A stretch of DNA of 12,989 bases, taken from positions 1-12,989 of the forward strand of contig JALUAR010000159.1 in NCBI GenBank assembly GCA_027050975.1. Reading direction: 5' to 3'. Below are positions 1-6,733 of this stretch, in pieces. The DNA comes from Thermodesulfovibrio sp. Its GTDB lineage: Bacteria > Nitrospirota > Thermodesulfovibrionia > Thermodesulfovibrionales > JdFR-85. The notes beneath the pieces were generated by a model. It worked only from the letters and a program-made list of their open reading frames with translations. It made no database searches and was not told the DNA's origin. Each line of letters starts with the position of its first letter. The stretch's first letter is position 1. Position numbers and translations under genes: made by a program.

Positions 1-755
1 ATATAAGACCGTATATTATAAAAATCGGCCCGATAGAGCTGAGGTGGTATGGTTTGATGTATCTTCTTGGTTTTGTCTCATCCTATCTGCTGGTAAAATA
101 TCAGATAAAAAAGAAGGCTCTGAAGATTGACAACCGTGTAATAGACGATCTCTACTTCTATATTATACTCGGCCTGATTATCGGTGCCCGTCTCGGATAT
201 GTGCTCTTTTATAATCTGAAAGAGTATCTTCAATCACCATTGGAAATTCTTGCAATCTGGCATGGAGGAATGTCCTTCCACGGAGGCCTGATCGGAGCCA
301 TCTTGGCAGGAATAATTTATGTAAAAAAACAGAGACTTTCCTTCTGGCAGTTCTCAGACATGGTAATAGCAACAGCTCCCATAGGGCTTTGCTTTGGCAG
401 AATCGGCAACTTCATAAACGGAGAACTCTTCGGAAGGGTCACTTCTGTTCCCTGGGCAATGGTATTCCCTGAGGGAGGGCCGCTACCACGGCATCCCTCG
501 CAACTTTATGAGGCATTCTTTGAAGGTCCTGTTCTCTTTCTCATACTCTGGCTTTTGAAGGACCGGGCAAAGAGGCAGGGTACAGTAACTGCCTCATTTC
601 TCATACTGTACGGACTGATACGTTTTACCCTGGAATTCTTTCGCGAACCAGACCCTCAACTTGGCTTTGTAATATCCTTTCTCACAATGGGCCAGATTCT
701 GAGTCTGGGCATGATACTGATAGGAGTGGGTCTGCTTCTGGGGCTAAAACGGTAG
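1..755 (+). CDS. lgt: Prolipoprotein diacylglyceryl transferase (5'-truncated by window edge)
   Basis: Lgt is an inner-membrane enzyme that moves a diacylglyceryl group from phosphatidylglycerol to the lipobox Cys of prolipoproteins, the first step of lipoprotein maturation. The reading frame is open from the first complete codon (positions 3-5) and reads IRPYIIKIGPIELRWYGLMY, which matches the usual Lgt N-terminus. The true start is therefore just left of the window; the TTG/ATG at 54-59 are internal codons. Family motifs seen are HGGMSFHGGLIG, RIGNFINGELFGR, RHPSQLYEA and a C-terminal RFTLEFFREPD, with several hydrophobic membrane segments between them. It is the only plus-strand gene and converges on ccoS, with 15 bp between stop codons and no visible terminator in the gap. 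Identity is very secure; only the start is missing. Confidence 0.96.
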   Translation, partial: IRPYIIKIGPIELRWYGLMYLLGFVSSYLLVKYQIKKKALKIDNRVIDDLYFYIILGLIIGARLGYVLFYNLKEYLQSPLEILAIWHGGMSFHGGLIGAILAGIIYVKKQRLSFWQFSDMVIATAPIGLCFGRIGNFINGELFGRVTSVPWAMVFPEGGPLPRHPSQLYEAFFEGPVLFLILWLLKDRAKRQGTVTASFLILYGLIRFTLEFFREPDPQLGFVISFLTMGQILSLGMILIGVGLLLGLKR

Positions 756-770
756 AGTTTCGAAATTGTA

Positions 771-938
771 TCACATCTTCTTTCCTTTAGTCTTTTCCTC
801 ATCCTCCTCATCCAACATCCTGTATTTCGGGCCTTCGGAGTCTTCGTACTGCCCGCTTCTGGCAGCCCAGAGAAAGAGTAACCAGGCTCCGAGACCAAGT
901 ACAAAGGCCACTATAATGAGAAAAAAGATACTCCACAT
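771..938 (-). CDS. ccoS: cbb3 oxidase maturation protein CcoS (55 aa)
   Basis: CcoS is a small single-span membrane protein needed for cofactor insertion into cbb3 oxidase in studied proteobacteria. Translation of 938 down to 771 gives a 55-residue protein starting MWSIFFLIIVAFVLG. It has one hydrophobic segment (about residues 3-24), then the family-like stretch WAARSGQYEDSEGPKYRML (residues 24-42) and a Glu/Asp/Lys-rich tail. Known CcoS proteins have a similar WxxxSGQ(Y/F)DDxEGPxxRIL core, so the call rests on both sequence and context. The ATG lies 3 nt after the ccoI stop. A likely ribosome site AGAGG (947-951, read on the minus strand) sits 8 nt upstream, inside the last codons of ccoI. 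The gene is short and easily missed. Its tail motif recurs in CcoQ. Confidence 0.93.
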   Translation of the reverse strand: MWSIFFLIIVAFVLGLGAWLLFLWAARSGQYEDSEGPKYRMLDEEDEEKTKGKKM

Positions 939-941
939 ACC

Positions 942-3335
942 TCAAACCTCTCTCTTAAACAATCTCAAGGAGTTTCCCACAACAATCAGGGAACTAACTG
1001 CCATAAAGGCTGCCGATACTATGGGGTGAAGCAGTCCGCTTACTGCAAGCGGTATGGCTATAATGTTATATGAAAAGGCCCATAACAGGTTCTGCTTTAT
1101 TGTTGAGAGGGTGGCTCTGGAAAGATCCAGAACAGAAACCAGTTCAGTAAGGTCGTCTTTAATAATAACAACATCAGCGCTTTCAAGTGCAATATCTGTT
1201 GCCCTTCCTACGGCAATTCCCACATCAGCCTCTGTAAGGGGAGGGGCATCATTAATGCCATCACCAACCATGGAGACTATATGCTCCTGCTTACGAAGCT
1301 CTCTAATAATCTCTGCCTTCCTAAGCGGAGGTGCCTCTGCGATGAACTCTTTAATTCCTGCCCTTTCGGATATATAGGCGGCAACATTACTGTTGTCTCC
1401 GGTAAGCATCATCAGGTGGTATCCTCTCTCTTTAAGTCTTCTTACAGTTTCAATGGCATCATTCCTGATATCGTCGATAAGCGCCAGCAGGCCGGTCACC
1501 TCGTTGTCTATTGAGACAAGTATGGTTGTCTTTCCCTGGGATACAAATTTTTCATACTCCTGATAAACATACCCGGCAATAGAGACCCTCTCGCTTTCAA
1601 GAAGCCTTGTATTGCCAAGAAGAACTTTCTTTCCTTCTATCTCTGCCTTTATTCCCATGCCTGGAAGCTCCTGAAATTGCTCCACATGCAGTCTTTTTCC
1701 GTTATAGGCCTTAGCAATCGGTTCGGCCAGGGTGTGACCGGAGAGTGCTTCAACAGAGGCTGCATATCTGAGTATGGTATCATTGTCCCCAAATTCTCTT
1801 ATGTCTGTCAGTCTATGTTTGCCTTCTGTTAGGGTTCCTGTTTTGTCGAAGACGATATAGTCTGTCCGCGCAAGTGACTCAATGATGTCTGCTCCTTTGA
1901 CAACTATACCCCTTCTTGAAGCCATGGTGGAGCCAATCAAAACAGCCAGTGGCGTTGCAAGCCCAAGAGCGCATGGACAGGCAACAACAAGTACTGCCAC
2001 AGAGTTCATCATCGCCACTGTCGGGGTATCCTTCCAGAACCAGTAAATAAAGCTCATCAATGATATGCCAAGAACAAACGGAACAAACCAGCCCACCACC
2101 CTGTCAGCCATTGCCTGTACAGGTGCCTTTCTGCTCTGAGCCTCCTCCACGGCCTGGATTATCTGAGACAGAACCGTCTCGTTGCCTGTCCGGGTAACCC
2201 TTGTAAGGAGCCTTCCGTTTAGATTGTATGTTCCAGCAAAGACCTCATCTCCAGGAGTTTTGGAGACAGGTTTTGATTCACCGGAAAGCATTGATTCATC
2301 CACCTCGGCACTACCCTCAACAATGACACCGTCAATCGGAATTCTCTCTCCTGCCCTTGATTCGATAACATCGCCGATTTTGAGAGCAGATATGGGAATC
2401 ATAACAGGCTGCTCACCTCTGATAAGTCTTGCCTCCTTGGGCTGCAGTCCCAGGAGGGCTGATATTGCCTCACCAGCCCTGCCTCGGGCACTTACCTCAA
2501 GGAATCTTCCCAGAAGTATAAGGGTTATAATCATTGCTGCAGTATCAAAATATACTTCTCCTCCAAGGAATATCTGGACAACGCTGTAAAGATAGGCAGA
2601 GAAGGAGCCCAGAAAAATCAGGACATCCATGTTCAGGGTCCTGTTTTTTATGCCCCTTATGGTGTTTCTGATAAAGGGTGCACCTGAGTAAAACATCACA
2701 GGTGTTGCCACTGCCCAGGCAATGTACTGAAAAGTGGTTCTATAAACAGCCTCAATGCCCTGGAAATATCCTGCATACAGGGCAGCGGTATAAAGCATCA
2801 ACTGCATCGAGAAAAAAGCGGCTGTTCCGAATCTTACAAGGAGGTCTTTTCCTTCCCTCCTTATCATTTCCTCTGCCTCGGACTGAATAGCAGGACGAGG
2901 GGTATAGCCAATTGCCCTGATTTCTTCGATTATCTCCTCAAGAGTGCATTTACGGGGGTCCCATTTTATACGTGCGCGATGAGTGGCATAGTTTACACGT
3001 ATCTCTTCTACTTTGCAGCGCTTTCTAATGTAGTGTTCTATCAGCCATATACAGGAGGCGCATCTTATGCCTGACAGAAGTAAATCTAACTCCTTGAAGC
3101 CATCACTGTCTCTTACCAGGTCTTCAAAGACCCCGGGATCTATCTCCACAGATTCAGGCGGGCCAGGTTGCCAGTTCTGCCTTTTTACATAGAACTCTTC
3201 AAGCCCAGCATCATGTAATATATGATACACTCCCTGGCAGCCTCTGCAGCAGAATCTGAGTTCTCTACCTTCGAAATCCTCTTTAATATAATCACTATCC
3301 TTTATCTCTATAAGACAGTGGTCACAGCGGATCAC
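942..3335 (-). CDS. ccoI: Copper-translocating P1B-type ATPase CcoI/FixI
   Basis: This inner-membrane copper ATPase of the CopA2/FixI type exports copper for CuB assembly in cbb3 oxidase. The protein has 797 residues. The N-terminus is a Cys-rich metal-binding domain (C4, C7, C29, C30, C33, then YHILHDAGL), followed by a heavy-metal-associated domain whose site is CASC (92-95). Next come membrane helices, the actuator loop SGES (351-354), the intramembrane copper motif CPC (453-455), DKTGT with phosphorylated Asp497, TGDN (645-648) and GDGINDAP (691-698). All catalytic motifs are intact. The nucleotide-domain His-Pro dipeptide appears as SGHT (532-535), so the Pro is replaced by Thr. The start is GTG with GGAGG a few bases upstream. 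It is followed by ccoS after 3 nt and preceded by a 111-bp gap from ccoH that may hold a promoter. Confidence 0.95.
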   Translation of the reverse strand: MIRCDHCLIEIKDSDYIKEDFEGRELRFCCRGCQGVYHILHDAGLEEFYVKRQNWQPGPPESVEIDPGVFEDLVRDSDGFKELDLLLSGIRCASCIWLIEHYIRKRCKVEEIRVNYATHRARIKWDPRKCTLEEIIEEIRAIGYTPRPAIQSEAEEMIRREGKDLLVRFGTAAFFSMQLMLYTAALYAGYFQGIEAVYRTTFQYIAWAVATPVMFYSGAPFIRNTIRGIKNRTLNMDVLIFLGSFSAYLYSVVQIFLGGEVYFDTAAMIITLILLGRFLEVSARGRAGEAISALLGLQPKEARLIRGEQPVMIPISALKIGDVIESRAGERIPIDGVIVEGSAEVDESMLSGESKPVSKTPGDEVFAGTYNLNGRLLTRVTRTGNETVLSQIIQAVEEAQSRKAPVQAMADRVVGWFVPFVLGISLMSFIYWFWKDTPTVAMMNSVAVLVVACPCALGLATPLAVLIGSTMASRRGIVVKGADIIESLARTDYIVFDKTGTLTEGKHRLTDIREFGDNDTILRYAASVEALSGHTLAEPIAKAYNGKRLHVEQFQELPGMGIKAEIEGKKVLLGNTRLLESERVSIAGYVYQEYEKFVSQGKTTILVSIDNEVTGLLALIDDIRNDAIETVRRLKERGYHLMMLTGDNSNVAAYISERAGIKEFIAEAPPLRKAEIIRELRKQEHIVSMVGDGINDAPPLTEADVGIAVGRATDIALESADVVIIKDDLTELVSVLDLSRATLSTIKQNLLWAFSYNIIAIPLAVSGLLHPIVSAAFMAVSSLIVVGNSLRLFKREV

Positions 3336-3404
3336 CTAACCTCCATTTCGAATAGACAAACTGCCTTCTTAATAAATCATAGCGCTGGCCCCTGGTATTT
3401 TTAA

Positions 3405-3435
3405 TCTATACTAACCTGCCTCACTGCAACGTCAA
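3405..3435 (-). promoter_or_regulatory. Weak candidate promoter for ccoI-ccoS
   Basis: In the 111-bp gap between ccoH and ccoI, the minus strand shows TTGACG (3430-3435, five of six matches to the sigma70 -35). Sixteen bases later comes TAGTAT (3408-3413, four of six to the -10), overlapped by TATAGA at 3405-3410. An independent promoter would explain why this gap is so much larger than others in the cluster. The -10 is poor, so this is only a candidate. No convincing FNR-type TTGAT-N4-ATCAA site was seen beside it. Confidence 0.3.
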
Positions 3436-3446
3436 ATCAACAATCT

Positions 3447-3884
3447 CTATTCAACATCAACAAACCATCTCCTGTAGGTTTTGAAATCTCCAAACTGAAT
3501 TGCTGCCCTTACAAGCCACTTTCCTTTAACCGGAATTGACAGATTACAGGCATACACACCACTTTGAACCTCTTTCATCTGACAGGCTCTGTCATACTTT
3601 GTTGTGCTGGCATGGCCCAAGTAAACATTCACAATGGCACCTCTTAGTGGCTTACCACGTTCCGTCAGAACTATTTCAACCATACTTTTACCCAGCTGAA
3701 ATGAACCCTTCAACGACACCTTTATACCTAAATCCTCCTCCAGCCTCTTTGTCTTGAAATAATTCTTGGCCTTCACATAGTACTGCTCCTCCACAAGGCC
3801 GTCATAGACCTTATAGGCCATGTAGCCTGTATAGACAGTTATAAAGATAACAAGTACGTATAGTGCATAAATCAACGCTTTCAC
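3447..3884 (-). CDS. ccoH: cbb3 oxidase assembly protein CcoH/FixH
   Basis: CcoH (FixH) is a membrane-anchored assembly factor that associates with cbb3 oxidase subunits in studied bacteria. This 145-residue protein has one N-terminal membrane span (about residues 4-25), then a periplasmic beta-rich domain containing the FixH-like phrase PVKGKWLVRAAI near the C-terminus. Two Cys in the periplasmic part (in DRACQM and VYACNL) lie 14 residues apart and could form a disulfide. The start is GTG at 3882-3884. It overlaps the ccoG stop by 4 nt (GTGA), so translation is probably coupled to ccoG. FixH sequences diverge strongly, so the call leans on position between ccoG and ccoI as well as on the domain pattern. 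Confidence 0.87.
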   Translation of the reverse strand: MKALIYALYVLVIFITVYTGYMAYKVYDGLVEEQYYVKAKNYFKTKRLEEDLGIKVSLKGSFQLGKSMVEIVLTERGKPLRGAIVNVYLGHASTTKYDRACQMKEVQSGVYACNLSIPVKGKWLVRAAIQFGDFKTYRRWFVDVE

Positions 3885-4987
3885 AGAAATCCTACCTCCC
3901 TTTTCAGTAGTATATCTCTGCCTTTGAGTACAAAGACCACCTTGTGGTCAGCCCCCCTGGCTCGCACCATCAGTTTTTTGTGAACGGTGGTATACGGTGG
4001 TAGCAGAATGGTGTTTTCACCTATCAACTGAAATTCACCTTCAACAGAAACGGCAAGCCTGTATCTGTTGCCGGTGTTGTTCTGTATCGAGAGTGTGTAC
4101 TTATTAACAAGCTTCAGTGGTGAGTCAGGGTCCCTTGAGACCACAAAATCTATGTCCGGCCTGAGTAGTATCAGGATAGCGAGGATAAGCCCTACAACAA
4201 GGGTAACACCTCCCAGGACAAGGGTTTTGTTTCTGAAGACCTTTCCTCGATAGCCTATAAAGGGTTCTATTCCCCTCTTTTCTGTCATGCTTATGCAGGC
4301 ATCTATGCATTCGGCGCATGCTATACACTCCCTTCTTAGGCCTTTCTTTATATCAATACCCATGGGACACACCCTTACACACCTGTCGCATCCCATACAG
4401 CCTTCCTCTCCGCGGGATTCATCAAAGGCGATTACCAGGGTATTTGAATCGAAGAGCGATCCCTGAAGCATGGAGTAAGGACAGATGGTACTACAGAATC
4501 TTCTACCAAGAAATGAAAGTTCAGAATAAATGACTACCCATTGCACAAGAAAGAACCCTGTAATTATCTTTGAAGAAAAGAGTCTGGCCATTGTCTCGGC
4601 CGGTGGTACAAAATACCAAATAAGTGTTAAGGAAACCAGCGCTGTCAATGGCAGGAGCAGAATCTTCTGGACAAAATCCCGTTTTTTTCTACCAATGATA
4701 GAGGTCATACGGGTGGAGAGATCAAGAAGCACTGTCTGCGGACACAGCCAGCCACACCATACCCTGCCGAATATCGTTGTAATGAAGACTATAAGTATAA
4801 GTAGAAAAATGGTGGCTATCAAAATCAGATAGAACTCCTTGATCCATATGACGGTACCGAAAAAGTAGAGTTTAAGATTCGGTATATCAAACCGCAGGGC
4901 GCTTTCACCTTTCACTTTTAAAAAAGGCAGCCCTATTATCAGGGCAGCCTGCAAAAGAGCCACAATTAATCTGTATCTCTGCCACAT
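3881..4987 (-). CDS. ccoG: cbb3 oxidase accessory polyferredoxin CcoG/FixG
   Basis: CcoG is a membrane-bound Fe-S protein of cbb3 clusters; work in Rhodobacter implicates it as a Cu(II) reductase feeding copper to assembly. Numbered from the ATG at 4985-4987 the protein has 368 residues. Numbering below uses the 6-residue-longer GTG frame, which begins at 5005. Visible elements are membrane helices, CGWLCP (84-89), a second Cys pair (C171, C175) and two [4Fe-4S] motifs, CMGCDRCVRVCP (203-214) and CIACAECIDAC (227-237). A last helix (about 262-281) precedes a short Ig-like FixG C-terminal domain. It is shorter than typical CcoG (about 450-480). I prefer the ATG because the GTG touches the terminator U-tract. 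Neither start has a good Shine-Dalgarno sequence. Confidence 0.93.
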   Translation of the reverse strand: MWQRYRLIVALLQAALIIGLPFLKVKGESALRFDIPNLKLYFFGTVIWIKEFYLILIATIFLLILIVFITTIFGRVWCGWLCPQTVLLDLSTRMTSIIGRKKRDFVQKILLLPLTALVSLTLIWYFVPPAETMARLFSSKIITGFFLVQWVVIYSELSFLGRRFCSTICPYSMLQGSLFDSNTLVIAFDESRGEEGCMGCDRCVRVCPMGIDIKKGLRRECIACAECIDACISMTEKRGIEPFIGYRGKVFRNKTLVLGGVTLVVGLILAILILLRPDIDFVVSRDPDSPLKLVNKYTLSIQNNTGNRYRLAVSVEGEFQLIGENTILLPPYTTVHKKLMVRARGADHKVVFVLKGRDILLKREVGFL

Positions 4988-5005
4988 TACTTTAATATAA
5001 CACAC

Positions 5006-5040
5006 AAAAAAGAAGGAGCAGACACCACGCCTGCCCCTTC
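5006..5040 (-). terminator. Intrinsic terminator after ccoP
   Basis: Read on the minus strand, GAAGGGGCAG (5040-5031) pairs with CTGCTCCTTC (5021-5012): ten base pairs with one G-U wobble and a 9-nt loop. Six T (5011-5006) follow directly. The upstream side is A-rich, as usual. On the plus strand the wobble becomes an A-C mismatch and no such T-run follows, so the element is directional. It separates the oxidase subunit genes from the assembly genes and ends one base before the possible GTG start of ccoG. Confidence 0.85.
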
Positions 5041-5065
5041 GTCATGTTTTCTTTTTGTTCTATGC

Positions 5066-5542
5066 TTATGGCTGTTTGCCATACTCTCTTACAGAATCCA
5101 CATAGGCAAGAACCTTCCATATGCGGTCTCTGCCAAGTTGATCAATAAACGGTGGCATTCCACTGCTGGTACCCTCGGCTATGGTCTTAAATTTGGCATC
5201 ATCTGTTTCACCAAGCTTCAGATGTCCTGTCAGGTCAGGACCAACACCACCTTTGAGGTCGTCACCATGGCAGACTGCACAGTTAGCCATGTATATACCC
5301 TTACCCTCAGCAATAGCCTTTTCATTATGCTCATAGGGGTTCTCCGTCGGAATAACAGCCGGAACCTTTGCCACCTTCTTCATCTCCTCTTCAAATACCT
5401 TGTATTGTGACCATCCGCTTATCTCGGGTGTATAGGAGTAGATATACCAGAGCAGCCAGACTATCAGGGAGATATAAAAGATCATCCAACCCTTTGGTAT
5501 GCCTTTATTTGATTCCTTGATGCCATCACATTCAGCCATCAT
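5066..5542 (-). CDS. ccoP: cbb3 oxidase cytochrome c subunit CcoP, mono-heme form
   Basis: CcoP takes electrons from soluble cytochrome c and passes them to CcoO/CcoN. This 158-residue version has the CcoP N-terminal region (CDGIKESNKGIPKGW, residues 5-19), one membrane span (about 19-37), a linker, and a single cytochrome c domain with CAVCH (88-92) and the Met ligand in SSGMPPF (M129). Canonical CcoP has two heme c domains and about 300 residues, so one domain is absent. The missing kind of domain is found at the end of CcoO. The ATG-ATG start at 5537-5542 is chosen because GGAGG lies 3-6 nt before it; the in-frame ATG at 5569 lacks that support. It is the last gene before the terminator. 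Confidence 0.92.
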   Translation of the reverse strand: MMAECDGIKESNKGIPKGWMIFYISLIVWLLWYIYSYTPEISGWSQYKVFEEEMKKVAKVPAVIPTENPYEHNEKAIAEGKGIYMANCAVCHGDDLKGGVGPDLTGHLKLGETDDAKFKTIAEGTSSGMPPFIDQLGRDRIWKVLAYVDSVREYGKQP

Positions 5543-5545
5543 ACA

Positions 5546-5550
5546 CCTCC
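5546..5550 (-). promoter_or_regulatory. ccoP: Ribosome binding site deciding the ccoP start
   Basis: The minus strand reads GGAGGTGTATGATG here. GGAGG is 3 nt from the first ATG and 6 nt from the second. The second spacing is the more usual, so initiation at either ATG of the pair is possible. The upstream ATG at 5567-5569 has no comparable site. Confidence 0.75.
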
Positions 5551-5596
5551 GTTTTATATCTTTTACCATTCGTTTTTCTATTTACCAGGATACTGA

Positions 5597-5740
5597 TCAC
5601 TCATCATCCTCCAGCATCCTGTATTTTGGTGTTTCCACATTCTTTTTTCTCTGGGGCCTGTAATAATGGATAATTATCCATAAAAAGGTTACCACCAGAG
5701 CCGTACCAAAACCCAGATAAGTCCAGACCCTCCAGTCCAT
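5597..5740 (-). CDS. ccoQ: cbb3 oxidase small subunit CcoQ (47 aa)
   Basis: CcoQ is a small single-span subunit that stabilises cbb3 oxidase. Translation from 5740 gives 47 residues: MDWRVWTYLGFG, a hydrophobic segment to about residue 27 (ending WIIIHYYRP), a basic stretch (RPQRKKN), and an acidic tail VETPKYRMLEDDE. The ATG overlaps the ccoO TAA stop by one base (TAATG), which points to translational coupling. Position between ccoO and ccoP is the standard CcoQ slot, and topology and size fit. CcoQ is poorly conserved, so the name rests mainly on place and architecture. The tail shares PKYRML with CcoS, encoded by an identical 12-base stretch. Confidence 0.9.
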   Translation of the reverse strand: MDWRVWTYLGFGTALVVTFLWIIIHYYRPQRKKNVETPKYRMLEDDE

Positions 5741-6720
5741 TATCTCTTCCCCAAGGTTCTTATATATGCAATTACCTTCCAGATCCGTTCCTTACCAAGA
5801 GAGCCCTCCCATGGGGGCATTCCACCTGGTCTCCCCTTTGCCACGGAGTTGAAAATGGCTTCATCAGAGGAGCCGTACTTCCACTCGTTGTCTGTCAGAT
5901 CCGGACCTATTCCCCCTTTTCCATCATCACCGTGGCAGGCAGAACAGTTGTTCTGGAATATCTCCTTCCCCTCTTTTATGGCATCGGCTTTTCCTTCAAA
6001 GGGATTCTTTAAAGCCCCGGGTCTATCAGCAGCCTCAGCCACCTTAACAGCCTCTTTCTTCTTCAGCATCTTTACATCGCGACCCAGCTTCTGCAGATAA
6101 GCAACAATTGCATCCATCTCAGTGAGTTCGTTCCTGAGCTCAGGTGGGGTGATCTGGTCGCGTATTGCCTTGGCATTATAGGTGGGAGAGGTTACCTTCT
6201 TACGATACTCCTGTATCTGGCGATTCACTTCATCTTCCGAGTAACCGTAACCAAGAATTGAGACCTTTTTAAAGGAATACGACGTATCCAGCTTTCTTTT
6301 TGCGAGCCAACCATAGGCAGGCATGTTTGATTTCGGGAACATACTCCTGGGGTCATTCATATGTTTATAATGCCAGGAGTCAGGATATTTCCCACCCACC
6401 CTGTTGAGATCAGGGCCGGTTCTCCTTGAGCCCCAGAGAAAGGGCCTGTCATATGCAAACTCCTCCGGCTTTGAGTACTCTCCGTAACGTATAACCTCTG
6501 TTCTTAAAGGTCTGACTGTCTGCGTATGACAGTTGTTGCACCCTTCTCTGATATAAATGTCTCTGCCTTCAAGTTCTATTGCAGTGTAAGGTTTTATGTA
6601 GTCGCTTACCGGCTGTGTGGAAGGCAGAAACATGGGAATAAAAAGGGTGATAATTGTTCCTATCAGTATTACAACCGTAGCAAGTATTGCAAATGTGATT
6701 GGTTTTGCCTCTATGTTCAT
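5740..6720 (-). CDS. ccoO: cbb3 oxidase subunit CcoO fused to an extra C-terminal cytochrome c domain
   Basis: CcoO is the membrane-anchored mono-heme cytochrome c subunit that hands electrons to CcoN. The 326-residue product begins with a membrane span (about 8-31) and the classic CcoO core: REGCNNCHTQTVRPLR with CNNCH at 61-65, WGSRRTGPDLNRVGGKYPD (96-114), and Met133 in KSNMPAYGWL. The core ends near residue 215. After a Lys/Ala/Glu-rich linker (about 216-238), a second cytochrome c domain fills 239-326, with CSACH (259-263) and Met301 in PGGMPPW. Many CcoO proteins are about 200-240 residues with one heme. The added domain is about half identical, by eye, to the single domain of CcoP two genes downstream. 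It lies 13 nt after ccoN. Confidence 0.94.
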   Translation of the reverse strand: MNIEAKPITFAILATVVILIGTIITLFIPMFLPSTQPVSDYIKPYTAIELEGRDIYIREGCNNCHTQTVRPLRTEVIRYGEYSKPEEFAYDRPFLWGSRRTGPDLNRVGGKYPDSWHYKHMNDPRSMFPKSNMPAYGWLAKRKLDTSYSFKKVSILGYGYSEDEVNRQIQEYRKKVTSPTYNAKAIRDQITPPELRNELTEMDAIVAYLQKLGRDVKMLKKKEAVKVAEAADRPGALKNPFEGKADAIKEGKEIFQNNCSACHGDDGKGGIGPDLTDNEWKYGSSDEAIFNSVAKGRPGGMPPWEGSLGKERIWKVIAYIRTLGKR

Positions 6721-6733
6721 ATTGCCCTCCTTG

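Noticed and set aside
54..59. TTG/ATG as the start of lgt
   Set aside because: The frame stays open to the window edge, and the upstream codons read like a normal Lgt N-terminus (IKIGPIELRWYG), so these are internal codons.
2182..2589. Plus-strand open frame of 135 codons opposite ccoI
   Set aside because: It is antisense to the conserved actuator region of the copper ATPase; its Ser/Pro/Leu-rich composition is typical of a shadow frame.
3430..3445. FNR/FixK box in the ccoH-ccoI gap
   Set aside because: TTGAT is present on the minus strand, but the ATCAA half at the required 4-nt spacing is absent.
4988..5005. GTG start for ccoG at 5003-5005
   Set aside because: It abuts the terminator T-tract, has no ribosome site, and adds only six residues with no family resemblance. 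The ATG at 4985-4987 is preferred, although it also lacks a clear ribosome site.
5543..5569. Upstream ATG as the start of ccoP
   Set aside because: GGAGG is placed for the ATG pair at 5537-5542, and the extra nine residues are basic and unlike the CcoP N-terminus.
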